From NCBI GenBank assembly GCA_947589315.1, contig CANPZE010000003.1:41235-105234 (forward strand): 64,000 nucleotides of DNA. The letters are read 5' to 3'. Source of the stretch: an uncultured Lachnospiraceae bacterium. GTDB lineage: Bacteria; Bacillota; Clostridia; Lachnospirales; Lachnospiraceae. A program made the translations under genes and the position numbers. Of this stretch, positions 1 to 8,284 are shown piece after piece. Under the pieces are notes generated by a model, which searched no databases, was not told where the DNA came from, and saw only the letters and a list, made by a program, of their open reading frames with translations. Numbering within the stretch: the stretch's first letter is position 1; the number at the start of each line of letters is the position of its first letter.

Positions 1-399
1 AGCGGTCTCCAGGTTCCGAAGATCGTTCAGGCAGTCGAAAATCCGGATAATATCAATTCCGTTTGCAATGGACTTCTGTACAAAATATTCCACCACATCA
101 TCAGCATAGTGATTATAGCCCAGGATATTCTGGCCGCGGAACAGCATCTGCAGCTTCGTATTCTTAAAGCCGGCGCGAAGCTTGCGCAGCCTCTCCCAGG
201 GATCCTCTTTCAGGAAACGCAGAGATGCGTCAAAGGTTGCGCCACCCCAGCACTCTACAGCATGGTAGCCCACCTGGTCCATCTTATCAATGATCGGCAG
301 CATCTGCTCTGTTGTCATTCTTGTAGCAATCAGAGACTGATGTGCATCACGGAGGATGGTCTCCGTGATCTTTAACGGTTTCTTCTCTATCTCAGCCAT
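1..399 (-). CDS. oadA: Oxaloacetate decarboxylase alpha / pyruvate carboxylase B-type carboxyltransferase, N-terminal part (cut by window edge)
   Basis: Only the first 133 codons are in the window; the gene runs off at position 1. The N-terminus carries [16 protein letters not shown], the signature of the HMG-CoA-lyase-like TIM barrel of 5S-type carboxyltransferases, with the metal-binding Asp and the DAHQS loop, followed by [15 protein letters not shown]. The family moves CO2 between oxaloacetate (or pyruvate) and carboxybiotin in the cytoplasm. The start is the ATG at 399, behind GGAGG at 5 nt. It is the last visible gene of the sodium-pump decarboxylase operon and follows the beta subunit by 114 nt. 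A C-terminal biotin domain cannot be checked here; a separate biotin carrier is encoded upstream. Confidence 0.9.
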   Translation of the reverse strand, partial: MAEIEKKPLKITETILRDAHQSLIATRMTTEQMLPIIDKMDQVGYHAVECWGGATFDASLRFLKEDPWERLRKLRAGFKNTKLQMLFRGQNILGYNHYADDVVEYFVQKSIANGIDIIRIFDCLNDLRNLETA

Positions 400-513
400 G
401 TTTACCTCCATTCTGAAGGCAGCTCTGTCTTCCCGGGAAAACAGTCCTGCCAATACTCTGTTCGTTCTTAAGTTCTTCCTGAATAGCCTCTATCCGCTCT
501 GGCACGCCGGCTG

Positions 514-1662
514 CTATACGCCAAATATCGCCATGAATACGCCGGCCGCCACTGCCGTACCGATCACACCGGCCACATTAGGCCCCATAGCATGCATAAG
601 CAGGAAATTGGTAGGATCTGCCTCGGAGCCCACCTTCTGGGATACCCTGGCCGCCATAGGCACGGCAGATACGCCTGCCGAACCGATCAATGGGTTTACC
701 TTTCCATGGGTACACTTGCACATCAGCTTGCCAAAGAGAACGCCGGCAGCAGTTCCCACAGCAAAGGCTACCAGCCCCAGGCCTACGATCTTTAAAGTCG
801 TGATCTTCAGGAAGGCTTCTGCGCTGGTAGTGGCGCCTACAGAGGTTCCCAGCAGAATAACTACAATGTACATCAGCGCATTGGAAGCTGTCTCTGCCAG
901 CTGCTTTACCACACCGGATTCCTTGAACAGATTTCCCAGCATCAGCATACCTACAAGAGGCGCCGTTGAGGGGAGAAGCAGACATACCACAATGGTCACA
1001 ATGATAGGGAACAGGATTTTCTCCAGTTTGGAAACGGGACGAAGCTGTTCCATTTTAATCTTCCGCTCTTTCTCTGTAGTCAGGAGCTTCATGATCGGAG
1101 GCTGGATGATCGGTACCAGAGACATATAAGAATATGCCGCTACTGCGATAGGGCCCATATATTCCGTCTGCTTTAACTTACCGCATAGGAAGATAGACGT
1201 AGGGCCGTCCGCTCCTCCGATAATAGAGATTGCAGCCGCCGCCTTATCATTAAAGCCCCATAAGATCGCGATCAGATACGCAGTAAAAATACCGAACTGC
1301 GCCGCCGCTCCCAGCAAAAAGCTCATAGGATTGGCAATCAATGGACCAAAGTCCGTCATTGCGCCTACCCCCAGGAAAATCAGAGAGGGAAGGATACTCC
1401 ATTCATCCAGTAAATAAAAATAATGTAATAATCCGCCTACGCCGTTGGACGCCTCCTCCGGGCTGGTCATGATATCCGGATAGATATTCACCAGGATCAT
1501 ACCGAAGGCAATGGGAACCAACAACAGGGGTTCGTATTCTTTTTTAATTGCCAGATAGAGAAACACACAGCCTACCAGGATCATTAAGTAATTGCCAACT
1601 GTAAGATTGGCAAATGCGGTCTGGCCTGCCAGATTCTCTAACGTTGTAGTAACGTAATCCAA
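514..1662 (-). CDS. oadB: Na+-translocating decarboxylase beta subunit (OadB/MmdB/GcdB family)
   Basis: Polytopic membrane protein of 382 residues, the usual length for the beta subunit of Na+-translocating biotin decarboxylases. It decarboxylates carboxybiotin and exports Na+. The hallmark [10 protein letters not shown] lies in the first half, in the conserved re-entrant region, and a second conserved stretch, [14 protein letters not shown], lies near the C-terminus. About nine hydrophobic segments are visible. The only well-placed start is a TTG at 1662 with AGGAGGG 7 nt upstream; there is no ATG near. It follows the biotin carrier by 12 nt, so the two are surely co-transcribed. Sequence alone does not tell oxaloacetate from methylmalonyl-CoA or glutaconyl-CoA pumps, since the beta subunit is shared in kind. 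Confidence 0.93.
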   Translation of the reverse strand: MDYVTTTLENLAGQTAFANLTVGNYLMILVGCVFLYLAIKKEYEPLLLVPIAFGMILVNIYPDIMTSPEEASNGVGGLLHYFYLLDEWSILPSLIFLGVGAMTDFGPLIANPMSFLLGAAAQFGIFTAYLIAILWGFNDKAAAAISIIGGADGPTSIFLCGKLKQTEYMGPIAVAAYSYMSLVPIIQPPIMKLLTTEKERKIKMEQLRPVSKLEKILFPIIVTIVVCLLLPSTAPLVGMLMLGNLFKESGVVKQLAETASNALMYIVVILLGTSVGATTSAEAFLKITTLKIVGLGLVAFAVGTAAGVLFGKLMCKCTHGKVNPLIGSAGVSAVPMAARVSQKVGSEADPTNFLLMHAMGPNVAGVIGTAVAAGVFMAIFGV

Positions 1663-1674
1663 AATCGGTCCCTC

Positions 1675-2031
1675 CTAGTTCAATGTTGCCAGTACGGCTC
1701 CTGCCTCTACAGAATCTCCCGCTGCAACGTCAATGCTAGCCACAGTGCCATCCTGAGGCGCTACCACCTCATTTTCCATCTTCATCGCTTCCAGGATCAG
1801 AAGGACATCGCCCTTCTTTACTGCCTGCCCATTCGATGCTTTTACAGACAAAATCTTGCCCGGCATCGGGGCATTTACCTTGATCGCCCCCTGTCCACCA
1901 GCTGCTGCAGCCTTGGGCGCTGCTTTCCTGGGAGCGGCCTTAGGCGCTGCTGCGGAAGCGCTGGCGCCGCCATTCTCCTCTACGGTTACGTCATAGACAT
2001 TTCCATTTACTGTAATTGTATAGTTTTTCAT
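1675..2031 (-). CDS. Biotin carboxyl carrier protein of the decarboxylase
   Basis: Small biotinyl domain protein of 118 residues. The N-terminus MKNYTITVNGNVYDVTVEE is typical of the carrier subunits of Na+ decarboxylases, followed by an Ala/Pro/Lys linker (about residues 29-48) and a biotinyl domain with EAMKMENEV, whose lysine is the biotin attachment site. It shuttles carboxybiotin from the carboxyltransferase to the beta pump. The ATG at 2031 is chosen over the upstream in-frame start at 2052 because GGAGG lies 6 nt before it and homologues start at MKNY. It sits between the OadG-like gene and beta subunit. Confidence 0.93.
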   Translation of the reverse strand: MKNYTITVNGNVYDVTVEENGGASASAAAPKAAPRKAAPKAAAAGGQGAIKVNAPMPGKILSVKASNGQAVKKGDVLLILEAMKMENEVVAPQDGTVASIDVAAGDSVEAGAVLATLN

Positions 2032-2111
2032 TGATATCCTCCATTCTGCCATGCGCTGGTTGTCCTATCATCCGAATACCATCGCATGAAATCTTGTTTT
2101 CTGCTTATATG

Positions 2112-2849
2112 CTAACCTCTTCGGATAATAGAACGTACTACCAGTCCATCTGTGCTCTCCGCTCCGCTGGATGCTGCGATCGCAGCAGTGATCACAGCCA
2201 CAAGCTCCAGGTCATCGGTCAGATTCTCTCCCGCTGCCGGCGCAGATGGCGCAGGCGCCGGAGCTGCGCTGGCCGGCCCTGTCGTTGTATCTGCCTTATC
2301 CTGTACCTTATTGATCAGGGTAAAGCAACTGATCAGCAGAGAGATAAAGATCAGTACGCAAAATACGATAGCCATGCTCATGATCGTATTTAACCCGGCC
2401 CGGGCCATAGTCTGGCCAACACTCTTATATTCATCTACATTAAATACATAAGCGCCAGTCTCTGTAGTCTGTATATTGCCGTCTGCCGCAAAGGATAAGG
2501 AAAAGATCATCTTCTCCCCATTATCGCACAGAAGGACCTCACTGACCGTAGCAGAGTCAGAATTGATGGTAAAGGTAGTCTTTACCTTTTTCTTTATTCC
2601 CTGATAGCGTTTCTGTTTCTCAATATACCCTTCATATTCCTGGATGGTGTCTTCATCCATCTGATCCCGGTATTGATCCAGGGAAGTCTGGAAATCCGCC
2701 GCGAACCAGCTCTCCGCCATGGCATCCGTCTGCGATTCCAGTTCCTTCTTGTCAAAGCTGTCATTCTTCGGAACCAGGGAACATCCTGCCACCATCAGCG
2801 CACAGAATATCATGCAGAGCAGAAGTGCCATTCTCTTTTTCATATTCAT
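2112..2849 (-). CDS. OadG-type gamma subunit fused to an N-terminal lipoprotein domain
   Basis: 245 residues. Residues 1-22 form a lipoprotein signal with lipobox MVAGC, followed by an extracytoplasmic domain of about 130 residues resembling DUF3887-like accessory domains. A single membrane span follows (about 152-178, MSMAIVFCVLIFISLLIS), then an Ala/Pro linker and a cytoplasmic tail, LTDDLELVAVITAAIAAS, typical of OadG and MmdC gamma/delta subunits that assemble the decarboxylase. Ordinary OadG is about 80-120 residues and lacks the exported part. The gene lies between carboxyltransferase and biotin carrier genes, which supports a pump subunit role. AAGGAG lies 10 nt before the ATG. The role of the outer domain is unknown. 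Confidence 0.8.
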   Translation of the reverse strand: MNMKKRMALLLCMIFCALMVAGCSLVPKNDSFDKKELESQTDAMAESWFAADFQTSLDQYRDQMDEDTIQEYEGYIEKQKRYQGIKKKVKTTFTINSDSATVSEVLLCDNGEKMIFSLSFAADGNIQTTETGAYVFNVDEYKSVGQTMARAGLNTIMSMAIVFCVLIFISLLISCFTLINKVQDKADTTTGPASAAPAPAPSAPAAGENLTDDLELVAVITAAIAASSGAESTDGLVVRSIIRRG

Positions 2850-2867
2850 AATGACGTCTCTCCTTTT

Positions 2868-4295
2868 TTAGATGGTGCCATGCTTTTTCCCAATGGGATA
2901 TTCACTCTTGGAATACAGCATCTCAAAAGCAAACAACAGTTGTTTTCTGACATTCTCCGGCGTGATCACAGAATCTACATAGCCTCTGGCTGCGGCCGCC
3001 TGGGTACTGGAATGGGCGGCAAATTCAGCGGCCCGTTCCTCCAGGTCTGCCTCACCGCCATACATGATCTTGGCGGCAATCTGAGCGTCCATCATGCCGA
3101 TCTGGGCATCCGGAAGGGCAAACACCATATCCGCCCCGATATGTTTAGAATTCATGCAGATATAAGCGCTGCCAAATGCCTTGCCCGTGATCAGATTCAC
3201 CTTAGGCACATCGGCCTCTGCAAAAGCAGCTGTCAGGGCTGCGGCCTGTCTTGCCATGGTCTTCTCTTCTTCTACAGTTGTAGCAAATCCTTCCGTATTC
3301 GTTAAGGTCAGGACTGGGATGCCAAAGGCATCACATATCTTTACAAAAGACGCTGCCTTATCACAGCCGGCGCTGGTAAGACGGGGAGGGAATGTCTCAG
3401 CCTCTTTCCCATCCTGGCCAAATACAGCCGTACGGTTGGCAACTGCCCCCACGGTAATGCCGTCCAGGCAAAGGAATCCGGTAACCATTTCCTTCGCATA
3501 GTCCTTCTTACATTCCAGGAAGAAATTGTTATCTCCAATTTCAGCCAATGCAGCTGCCGGATCTGCTGTCTGCGCCTCAAAGCCCTCCAGGGTGCGGTTC
3601 AGGTCGTCCATACATTCCTCGCTGCATGCCACATCATTATTGTTAGACGGAAGAATGGAAACCAGTTCCCGGATCGCATTCAGCAATGCCTCCTCTCCCT
3701 GACAGATAAAGTCCACCAGAGAGGCCGTCTTCTGAAAATCTGCATTGGAGGTATCTAATTTTTCTGTATAATTTCCATCCAGTGTATTGGGAGAATTCAC
3801 AAAAAGCTTTCCGTTATCCTTCTCCATAAAAGTAAAGTCGCTCATAGCAGCCATAACAGCCACACCGCCGCCGCAATTGCCTAAGATAGCGCTGATCTGA
3901 GGGACTACGCCGGACGCCTTTGCTTTTATGCTGTAGATTTTTCCAAATCCAGCCAAAGCGTCTGTCCCCTCCTGCAAACGCATTCCTGCGCAATCCAGCA
4001 GGCCAATGATAGGAACCCCTGTTTTCATTGCCAGTTCATAGACATGCGCGATCTTTTTCGCATGCATTTCACCCACAGTTCCATTCATGGCTGCCACATC
4101 CTGGCTATATACATAGACAGGGGTGTTCTGGATCAATCCGTAACCGGTGATCACGCCGTCTGCCGGCACTGATTTCTCCTGCATGTTAAAATCCGTACTT
4201 CTTCTGGTCACATTTGCACCGATTTCAACAAAACTGTTCTCGTCAAGCAGAACCGTAATACGTTCCCTCGCCGATAAAGTATCTGTGTTACTCAT
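2868..4295 (-). CDS. Acyl-CoA carboxyltransferase subunit (12S / MmdA / PccB-like)
   Basis: 475 residues, crotonase-fold carboxyltransferase. The N-half holds GLLDCAGMRLQEG and NCGGGVAVMAAMSDF (CoA/oxyanion loop); the C-half holds GKAFGSAYICMNSKHIGAD and DAQIGMMDAQIAAKIM, the biotin-side site. Family members transfer CO2 between an acyl-CoA (methylmalonyl-, malonyl- or glutaconyl-CoA) and biotin. It is somewhat shorter than typical MmdA/PccB (about 510-520). The ATG at 4295 has GGAGGG 6 nt upstream; the longer open frame to 4343 has no site. It is first in the operon with gamma, biotin carrier, beta and alpha genes, so decarboxylation coupled to Na+ export is the likely direction. The acyl-CoA is not certain. 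Confidence 0.88.
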   Translation of the reverse strand: MSNTDTLSARERITVLLDENSFVEIGANVTRRSTDFNMQEKSVPADGVITGYGLIQNTPVYVYSQDVAAMNGTVGEMHAKKIAHVYELAMKTGVPIIGLLDCAGMRLQEGTDALAGFGKIYSIKAKASGVVPQISAILGNCGGGVAVMAAMSDFTFMEKDNGKLFVNSPNTLDGNYTEKLDTSNADFQKTASLVDFICQGEEALLNAIRELVSILPSNNNDVACSEECMDDLNRTLEGFEAQTADPAAALAEIGDNNFFLECKKDYAKEMVTGFLCLDGITVGAVANRTAVFGQDGKEAETFPPRLTSAGCDKAASFVKICDAFGIPVLTLTNTEGFATTVEEEKTMARQAAALTAAFAEADVPKVNLITGKAFGSAYICMNSKHIGADMVFALPDAQIGMMDAQIAAKIMYGGEADLEERAAEFAAHSSTQAAAARGYVDSVITPENVRKQLLFAFEMLYSKSEYPIGKKHGTI

Positions 4296-4413
4296 GTTCA
4301 GCCCTCCAATATCGTAGTTTAGCGTGGAAAATACCACATTCAATCAGCAAAATCGGCCGCCATTGCATTGACTGCCGAATCTGCTGAAGATAAACAAATT
4401 TACACCAATTGTA

Positions 4414-4442
4414 AGTTTAGCCCTTTTGCCGAAAAATAGCAA
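4414..4442 (-). promoter_or_regulatory. Candidate sigma-A promoter of the decarboxylase operon
   Basis: On the minus strand TTGCTA (4437-4442) and TAAACT (4414-4419) are 17 bp apart, about 120 nt before the carboxyltransferase start. Each box matches the consensus at four of six positions, so this is only a plausible promoter. Confidence 0.4.
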
Positions 4443-4475
4443 CCGTTTTTTGACATTATTGCCAAAAATAGTTTT

Positions 4476-5960
4476 TTAAATCTGAAGTTTTTGGGCCAGT
4501 TCCCTCAGCTCTTCTGACTGCAGCATCACTTGCCGGACCGTCTGCTCATTCTCATTGCAGTTTTCGCTGGTGCTATTCGTATGGGCTACGACCTCCTCAG
4601 ATATTGCCGAGATCGTCTGGATGCTTTCTGTGATAACCATATTGGAATTCTTCAGATCATCCACAATTTCAACCAGGACGCTGGACTCTGCGTCAATATT
4701 CTCTGCATTTTCCTCAACCCGTATAAAGCTGTCGGCCGTTCCCTGGATGATCCTGCTCTGTTCCTGGATCTGCACGACCATTTCATGAAGGATATCCGAT
4801 ACCTTTTTGATCTCGCCAGATACCTCCTCCACTAAATGTTCAATATTGACTGTTGCATTTTGCGTCTGGGAAGCCAGCTGGGAGATTTCCGAAGCAACCA
4901 CTGCAAAGCCTTTTCCTGCTTCCCCGGCCCTGGCGGCCTCGATAGAAGCATTCAGAGAGAGCAGGCTCGTCTGGGAAGTAATATTATTGATGATCTCAAT
5001 AATGGAATCCATCTGCTCCATTTCTTTCTGCAATGTGGACAGTTCCTGGTCAATCTGGCTGTTCCGCTTTTCAGCCTGCTCCATTTGGGACACCAGATTC
5101 CGCATCCGCCCGTCCCCTTCTTTCAAAGCCTTCTTAGCCTCACCCATATTACCAGCTATCCTGTCGGAAACTTGCTGCACCTGCTCTACTTTCGACTGGA
5201 TCGCCTCTGTCTGTGCCATCTGCTTCTGAATGGCATCCGCCGTATCCCTGGTTCCCTCCGATAATTCTTCCATAGCATTCAGGGTTCCTCCTACGGAGCC
5301 TCCCAAAAGATTAACAGATTCTGAGATCGTATTGATTCTGTCTACCATCTGGGAAGAGGTGGACAAAACCTTCTCCAGCAATTGATCGGACCTTTCCTTC
5401 TGAGAACCAATGGAGGCCAGCTGTCTTTGGTCGATGCTCTGGGAGATCCAGGAGGTATAGATAGAAAAGGCAACGATAATGATCATAACCAGGATCTGGA
5501 TTTCATACAGGGCGGTATCTTCCTTGGCGATTCCCTGCCGCATGGCGATCGATGCTACCTGGATGATATTTTCCAAAATTACGATAATGCCCAAAGCAAA
5601 GGTATATTTTTGATCCTTAAATAATCCTATCGCGATCAGAATAGGGACTATGTAAATGAATACCAGCGGATTGCTGGTAGTAAAGAGAACCACCGTATAT
5701 AAGACGGCAAATCCTGCGCCTACCGTCCATCGGATCATAGGAGTCTCCGGATCCTTCCGATAAAAACACCACCCTGCGATAGCCGGGAGCAATGCCAAAA
5801 AGAAAATCAACAACACATAGGGAAGTGTCCTGGACCCTTTGGCAAATTCTGCCAGATATGCCACACCGATCACACTACATTCTATCGTATAGCATAATCC
5901 GACTGCAAAGTTTACAATTTGCGCATCTGTCTTATTACTGCGCTCCTCTTGTACTTTCAT
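4476..5960 (-). CDS. Methyl-accepting chemotaxis protein with a six-span membrane domain
   Basis: 494 residues. The first 175 residues form about six hydrophobic spans with no sizeable extracytoplasmic sensor domain. A long coiled coil follows, then the signalling tip [20 protein letters not shown] with [15 protein letters not shown], the most conserved part of chemoreceptors and the CheA/CheW contact. Ligand sensing probably occurs through the membrane or cytoplasmic part. The ATG at 5960 lies 5 nt after GAGGAGGG and is preferred over the in-frame start at 5975. It stands alone, divergent from dacF. No other chemotaxis or flagellar gene is visible except a short FlhB-C-like orphan at 43975, which may not be flagellar. 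Confidence 0.9.
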   Translation of the reverse strand: MKVQEERSNKTDAQIVNFAVGLCYTIECSVIGVAYLAEFAKGSRTLPYVLLIFFLALLPAIAGWCFYRKDPETPMIRWTVGAGFAVLYTVVLFTTSNPLVFIYIVPILIAIGLFKDQKYTFALGIIVILENIIQVASIAMRQGIAKEDTALYEIQILVMIIIVAFSIYTSWISQSIDQRQLASIGSQKERSDQLLEKVLSTSSQMVDRINTISESVNLLGGSVGGTLNAMEELSEGTRDTADAIQKQMAQTEAIQSKVEQVQQVSDRIAGNMGEAKKALKEGDGRMRNLVSQMEQAEKRNSQIDQELSTLQKEMEQMDSIIEIINNITSQTSLLSLNASIEAARAGEAGKGFAVVASEISQLASQTQNATVNIEHLVEEVSGEIKKVSDILHEMVVQIQEQSRIIQGTADSFIRVEENAENIDAESSVLVEIVDDLKNSNMVITESIQTISAISEEVVAHTNSTSENCNENEQTVRQVMLQSEELRELAQKLQI

Positions 5961-6001
5961 AATTTCCCTCCTCATTTTATTTGATTGATAATCCGTCTAT
6001 G

Positions 6002-6030
6002 ATTATACAACGATTTTCTGTAAATGAAAA
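6002..6030 (-). promoter_or_regulatory. Candidate promoter of the chemoreceptor gene
   Basis: A perfect TATAAT (6002-6007, minus strand) follows TTTTCA (6025-6030) at 17 bp spacing, 42 nt before the start codon. The -10 box is perfect, the -35 box weak (4/6). Confidence 0.5.
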
Positions 6031-6090
6031 GCATTTTTCCCTTATCCCATCCATATATATAACAATGAATAGACAGGAATGAGGTCCCTT

Positions 6091-7341
6091 ATGCAGAAAT
6101 TAATTGGAGCAGGAATTTTGATCGCATGTGTGTATCTGCTGGCGCTCCCTGTCCGGTCTTCTATCCAGGGAAAACTGGCCATACCCGGTTCCGAACTGGA
6201 GGCAGATACCGGCATAGCGATAGAACAGACCGGCGGACAGCTGGCCCAGAGCCTGGCAGGGAAGGAAACGGCGGCCACCCCGTCTTCTCTATACGCCCGG
6301 TCGTGCTGCCTGATGGATGCCCGGACTGGACGGGTCCTGATGTCAAAGGAAGCAGAGCAGCAACTGCCTATGGCCAGTACCACCAAAATTATGACCTGTA
6401 CCCTGGCATTGGAACTGGGGAATCCAAAAGATTGGGTAGAAGTCTCCGCTTATGCCGCTTCCATGCCGGATGTCCAGCTGAATATCCGGGAAGGGGAACG
6501 GTATCAGCTTAAGGATCTTCTGTATTCCCTGATGCTGGAATCCCATAACGACACTGCAGTAGCTATAGCAGAACATATCGGCGGCTCTGTGGAAGGCTTT
6601 GCCCAGTTAATGAACCAGAAAGCCCAGGAATTAGGCTGTGTAAATACTCATTTTGTCACTCCCAACGGCCTGGATGCGGATGGGCATTACACTACGGCCA
6701 GGGAACTGTGCCTGATCGCCAGCTATGCCATCCAAAATAAAGATTTCCTGGAGCTGATCTCCACCCCTTCCCATTCCTTCCAGGATAAAAAGGGGAACCG
6801 CAAATTCACCGTATATAACCATGATGCCTTTCTGAGCCGTTACAAGGGAGCCATTGGCATCAAAACAGGATTTACCGGCAAGGCGGGATATTGCTTTGTG
6901 GGGGCTGCCAGGAGAAATGGGCGAACTCTGGTCTCCAGCGTCCTGGCATGCGGATGGCCCCCGAACCGTTCTTATAAATGGGCGGATACTGCCAAATTAA
7001 TGGATTATGGCTTTGATAATTATGAGACTGTAGAGATCCCTGTGCAGGACCAGCAGCTCTCCTGCCAGGTACTGCAGGGGCAGGAAATGTTTCTGCCGTT
7101 AGAGCGCACGGAGACAGCTCCCTTGTCCATGCTTCTCTGTGCCAAAGATACTCTCTCCATATGGCAGGAAGTTCCCAGGCAGATTACTGCCCCGGTCCGC
7201 AGGGGGGATATTATCGGTTATGAAAAATATGCCGTAAACGGAGAAATGGTACGCCAGATCCCCATTACGGCATCGAAAGATATCGTCCTTATCAATTATT
7301 CTTACTGGTGGAAGCGGCTGCTGCACCTCCTGTGTTTCTAG
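6091..7341 (+). CDS. dacF: D-alanyl-D-alanine carboxypeptidase (S11 family, DacF-like)
   Basis: 416 residues, exported via an N-terminal signal/anchor (about residues 4-22). The penicillin-binding motifs are in order: SxxK as S96-T-T-K99, SxN as S151-H-N153, and KTG at 258-260 followed by FTGKAG. A C-terminal beta domain and a short hydrophobic, basic tail (WWKRLLHLLCF) suggest membrane association, as in DacF/DacA. It trims the terminal D-Ala of peptidoglycan stem peptides. The ATG at 6091 is preferred because GAGG lies 6 nt upstream; the ATG at 6079 has no properly spaced site. DacF is often sporulation-linked, but nothing here proves that for this copy. Confidence 0.92.
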   Translation: MQKLIGAGILIACVYLLALPVRSSIQGKLAIPGSELEADTGIAIEQTGGQLAQSLAGKETAATPSSLYARSCCLMDARTGRVLMSKEAEQQLPMASTTKIMTCTLALELGNPKDWVEVSAYAASMPDVQLNIREGERYQLKDLLYSLMLESHNDTAVAIAEHIGGSVEGFAQLMNQKAQELGCVNTHFVTPNGLDADGHYTTARELCLIASYAIQNKDFLELISTPSHSFQDKKGNRKFTVYNHDAFLSRYKGAIGIKTGFTGKAGYCFVGAARRNGRTLVSSVLACGWPPNRSYKWADTAKLMDYGFDNYETVEIPVQDQQLSCQVLQGQEMFLPLERTETAPLSMLLCAKDTLSIWQEVPRQITAPVRRGDIIGYEKYAVNGEMVRQIPITASKDIVLINYSYWWKRLLHLLCF

Positions 7342-7373
7342 GATTTTATTTCCTTTCCCGGGCCGGCATGCCG

Positions 7374-8114
7374 CTAACATTCCAGAGTCCGCTCAGGATC
7401 GCCGTCTAACGCCGCATCCACAGCAGCGCAGATCCGTTGGTAGACCAATTCTGCAATCTCCACGGATTTCATGGATTTATAATCTTCATAATATAAAGGC
7501 TCCAGGTAATATACCTGTGTGTGGATCCGGCGCAGTGACCAAAGGTCAAACACCTTCCAGGAATCTACAATAGCCACCGGCACGATAGGCGCTTTGGCCC
7601 GGATCGCACTTTTAAAGCAGCCGGGTTTAAAGGGATCGACAAAATTGCCATTGCGGTGTTCATAACCCCCGGAAGGAAAAATAATAAATTTCCGTCCCTT
7701 TTCCACCTCGCAGGCAACCTTCTTGATCACTGCCGCCGCCTGGCGCAGATCATGTAATTTCATGCGTTCTCCCTGTACCAGGTCAATAAATTCCCGGACA
7801 AGCGGGCCATGGGAACGGGCATCATCCATCACGACAGAGCAAGGCTTCTCATGAGTATGCATAATCCCCAGGGCATCATATTTTCCCTGATGGTTTGCAA
7901 ACATAACATAACCTCCCTCTTTGGGAAGATTTTCCGTACCATAGGCAGACGTAGTGATCCTTCCGGTTTTCATCATTTGCCGGATCACCTTCAAAGTATA
8001 CTGATATCGAAATTCCTCAGAATATTTATCATCATGCTTTGCATAATAACCCATTGTGGGGATCATCCATGCACGATGTATATTACCGACAATCACATAG
8101 ATAAAACGAAGCAC
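7374..8114 (-). CDS. plsC: 1-acyl-sn-glycerol-3-phosphate acyltransferase (PlsC family)
   Basis: About 246 residues. It has the acyltransferase HX4D motif as NHQGKYD, and the substrate-binding block appears as FPSGGYEHRNG rather than the common FPEGTRS, then the APIVPVAIVDSW strand. The family adds the second acyl chain to lysophosphatidate at the inner membrane face. The start is called at a GTG (8114) because GGAGGG lies 6 nt before it; a TTG 18 nt further upstream would put that site inside the gene. It converges on dacF with a 32-nt gap. The altered block suggests a distinct subfamily, so the exact substrate is less certain than the family. Confidence 0.85.
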   Translation of the reverse strand: MLRFIYVIVGNIHRAWMIPTMGYYAKHDDKYSEEFRYQYTLKVIRQMMKTGRITTSAYGTENLPKEGGYVMFANHQGKYDALGIMHTHEKPCSVVMDDARSHGPLVREFIDLVQGERMKLHDLRQAAAVIKKVACEVEKGRKFIIFPSGGYEHRNGNFVDPFKPGCFKSAIRAKAPIVPVAIVDSWKVFDLWSLRRIHTQVYYLEPLYYEDYKSMKSVEIAELVYQRICAAVDAALDGDPERTLEC

Positions 8115-8236
8115 CTTGTTCCCTCCATTCAAAGACTTCTGATCCCTCTTATCACAGCAGAAAATAACATATCACATTTATAATTTTTTTGCAAATATCA
8201 TTTATCGGCCCCTGTTCCGGAATTGTCCTAAAACGC

Positions 8237-8269
8237 AGAAAAGGCAGGCAAAATCAAATTTTGCCTGCC
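8237..8269 (-). terminator. Rho-independent terminator of the large secreted protein gene
   Basis: A perfect 12-bp stem, GGCAGGCAAAAT (8243-8254) with ATTTTGCCTGCC (8258-8269), has a 3-nt loop and on the minus strand is followed by TTTT. It lies 16 nt past the stop of the gene ending at 8285. The + strand side is also AT-rich, so it may protect both directions. Confidence 0.85.
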
Positions 8270-8284
8270 CTGTATTGCGGCCTC

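Noticed and set aside
356..1129. Plus-strand 257-codon frame
   Set aside because: Antisense of the alpha and beta subunit genes; no ribosome site.
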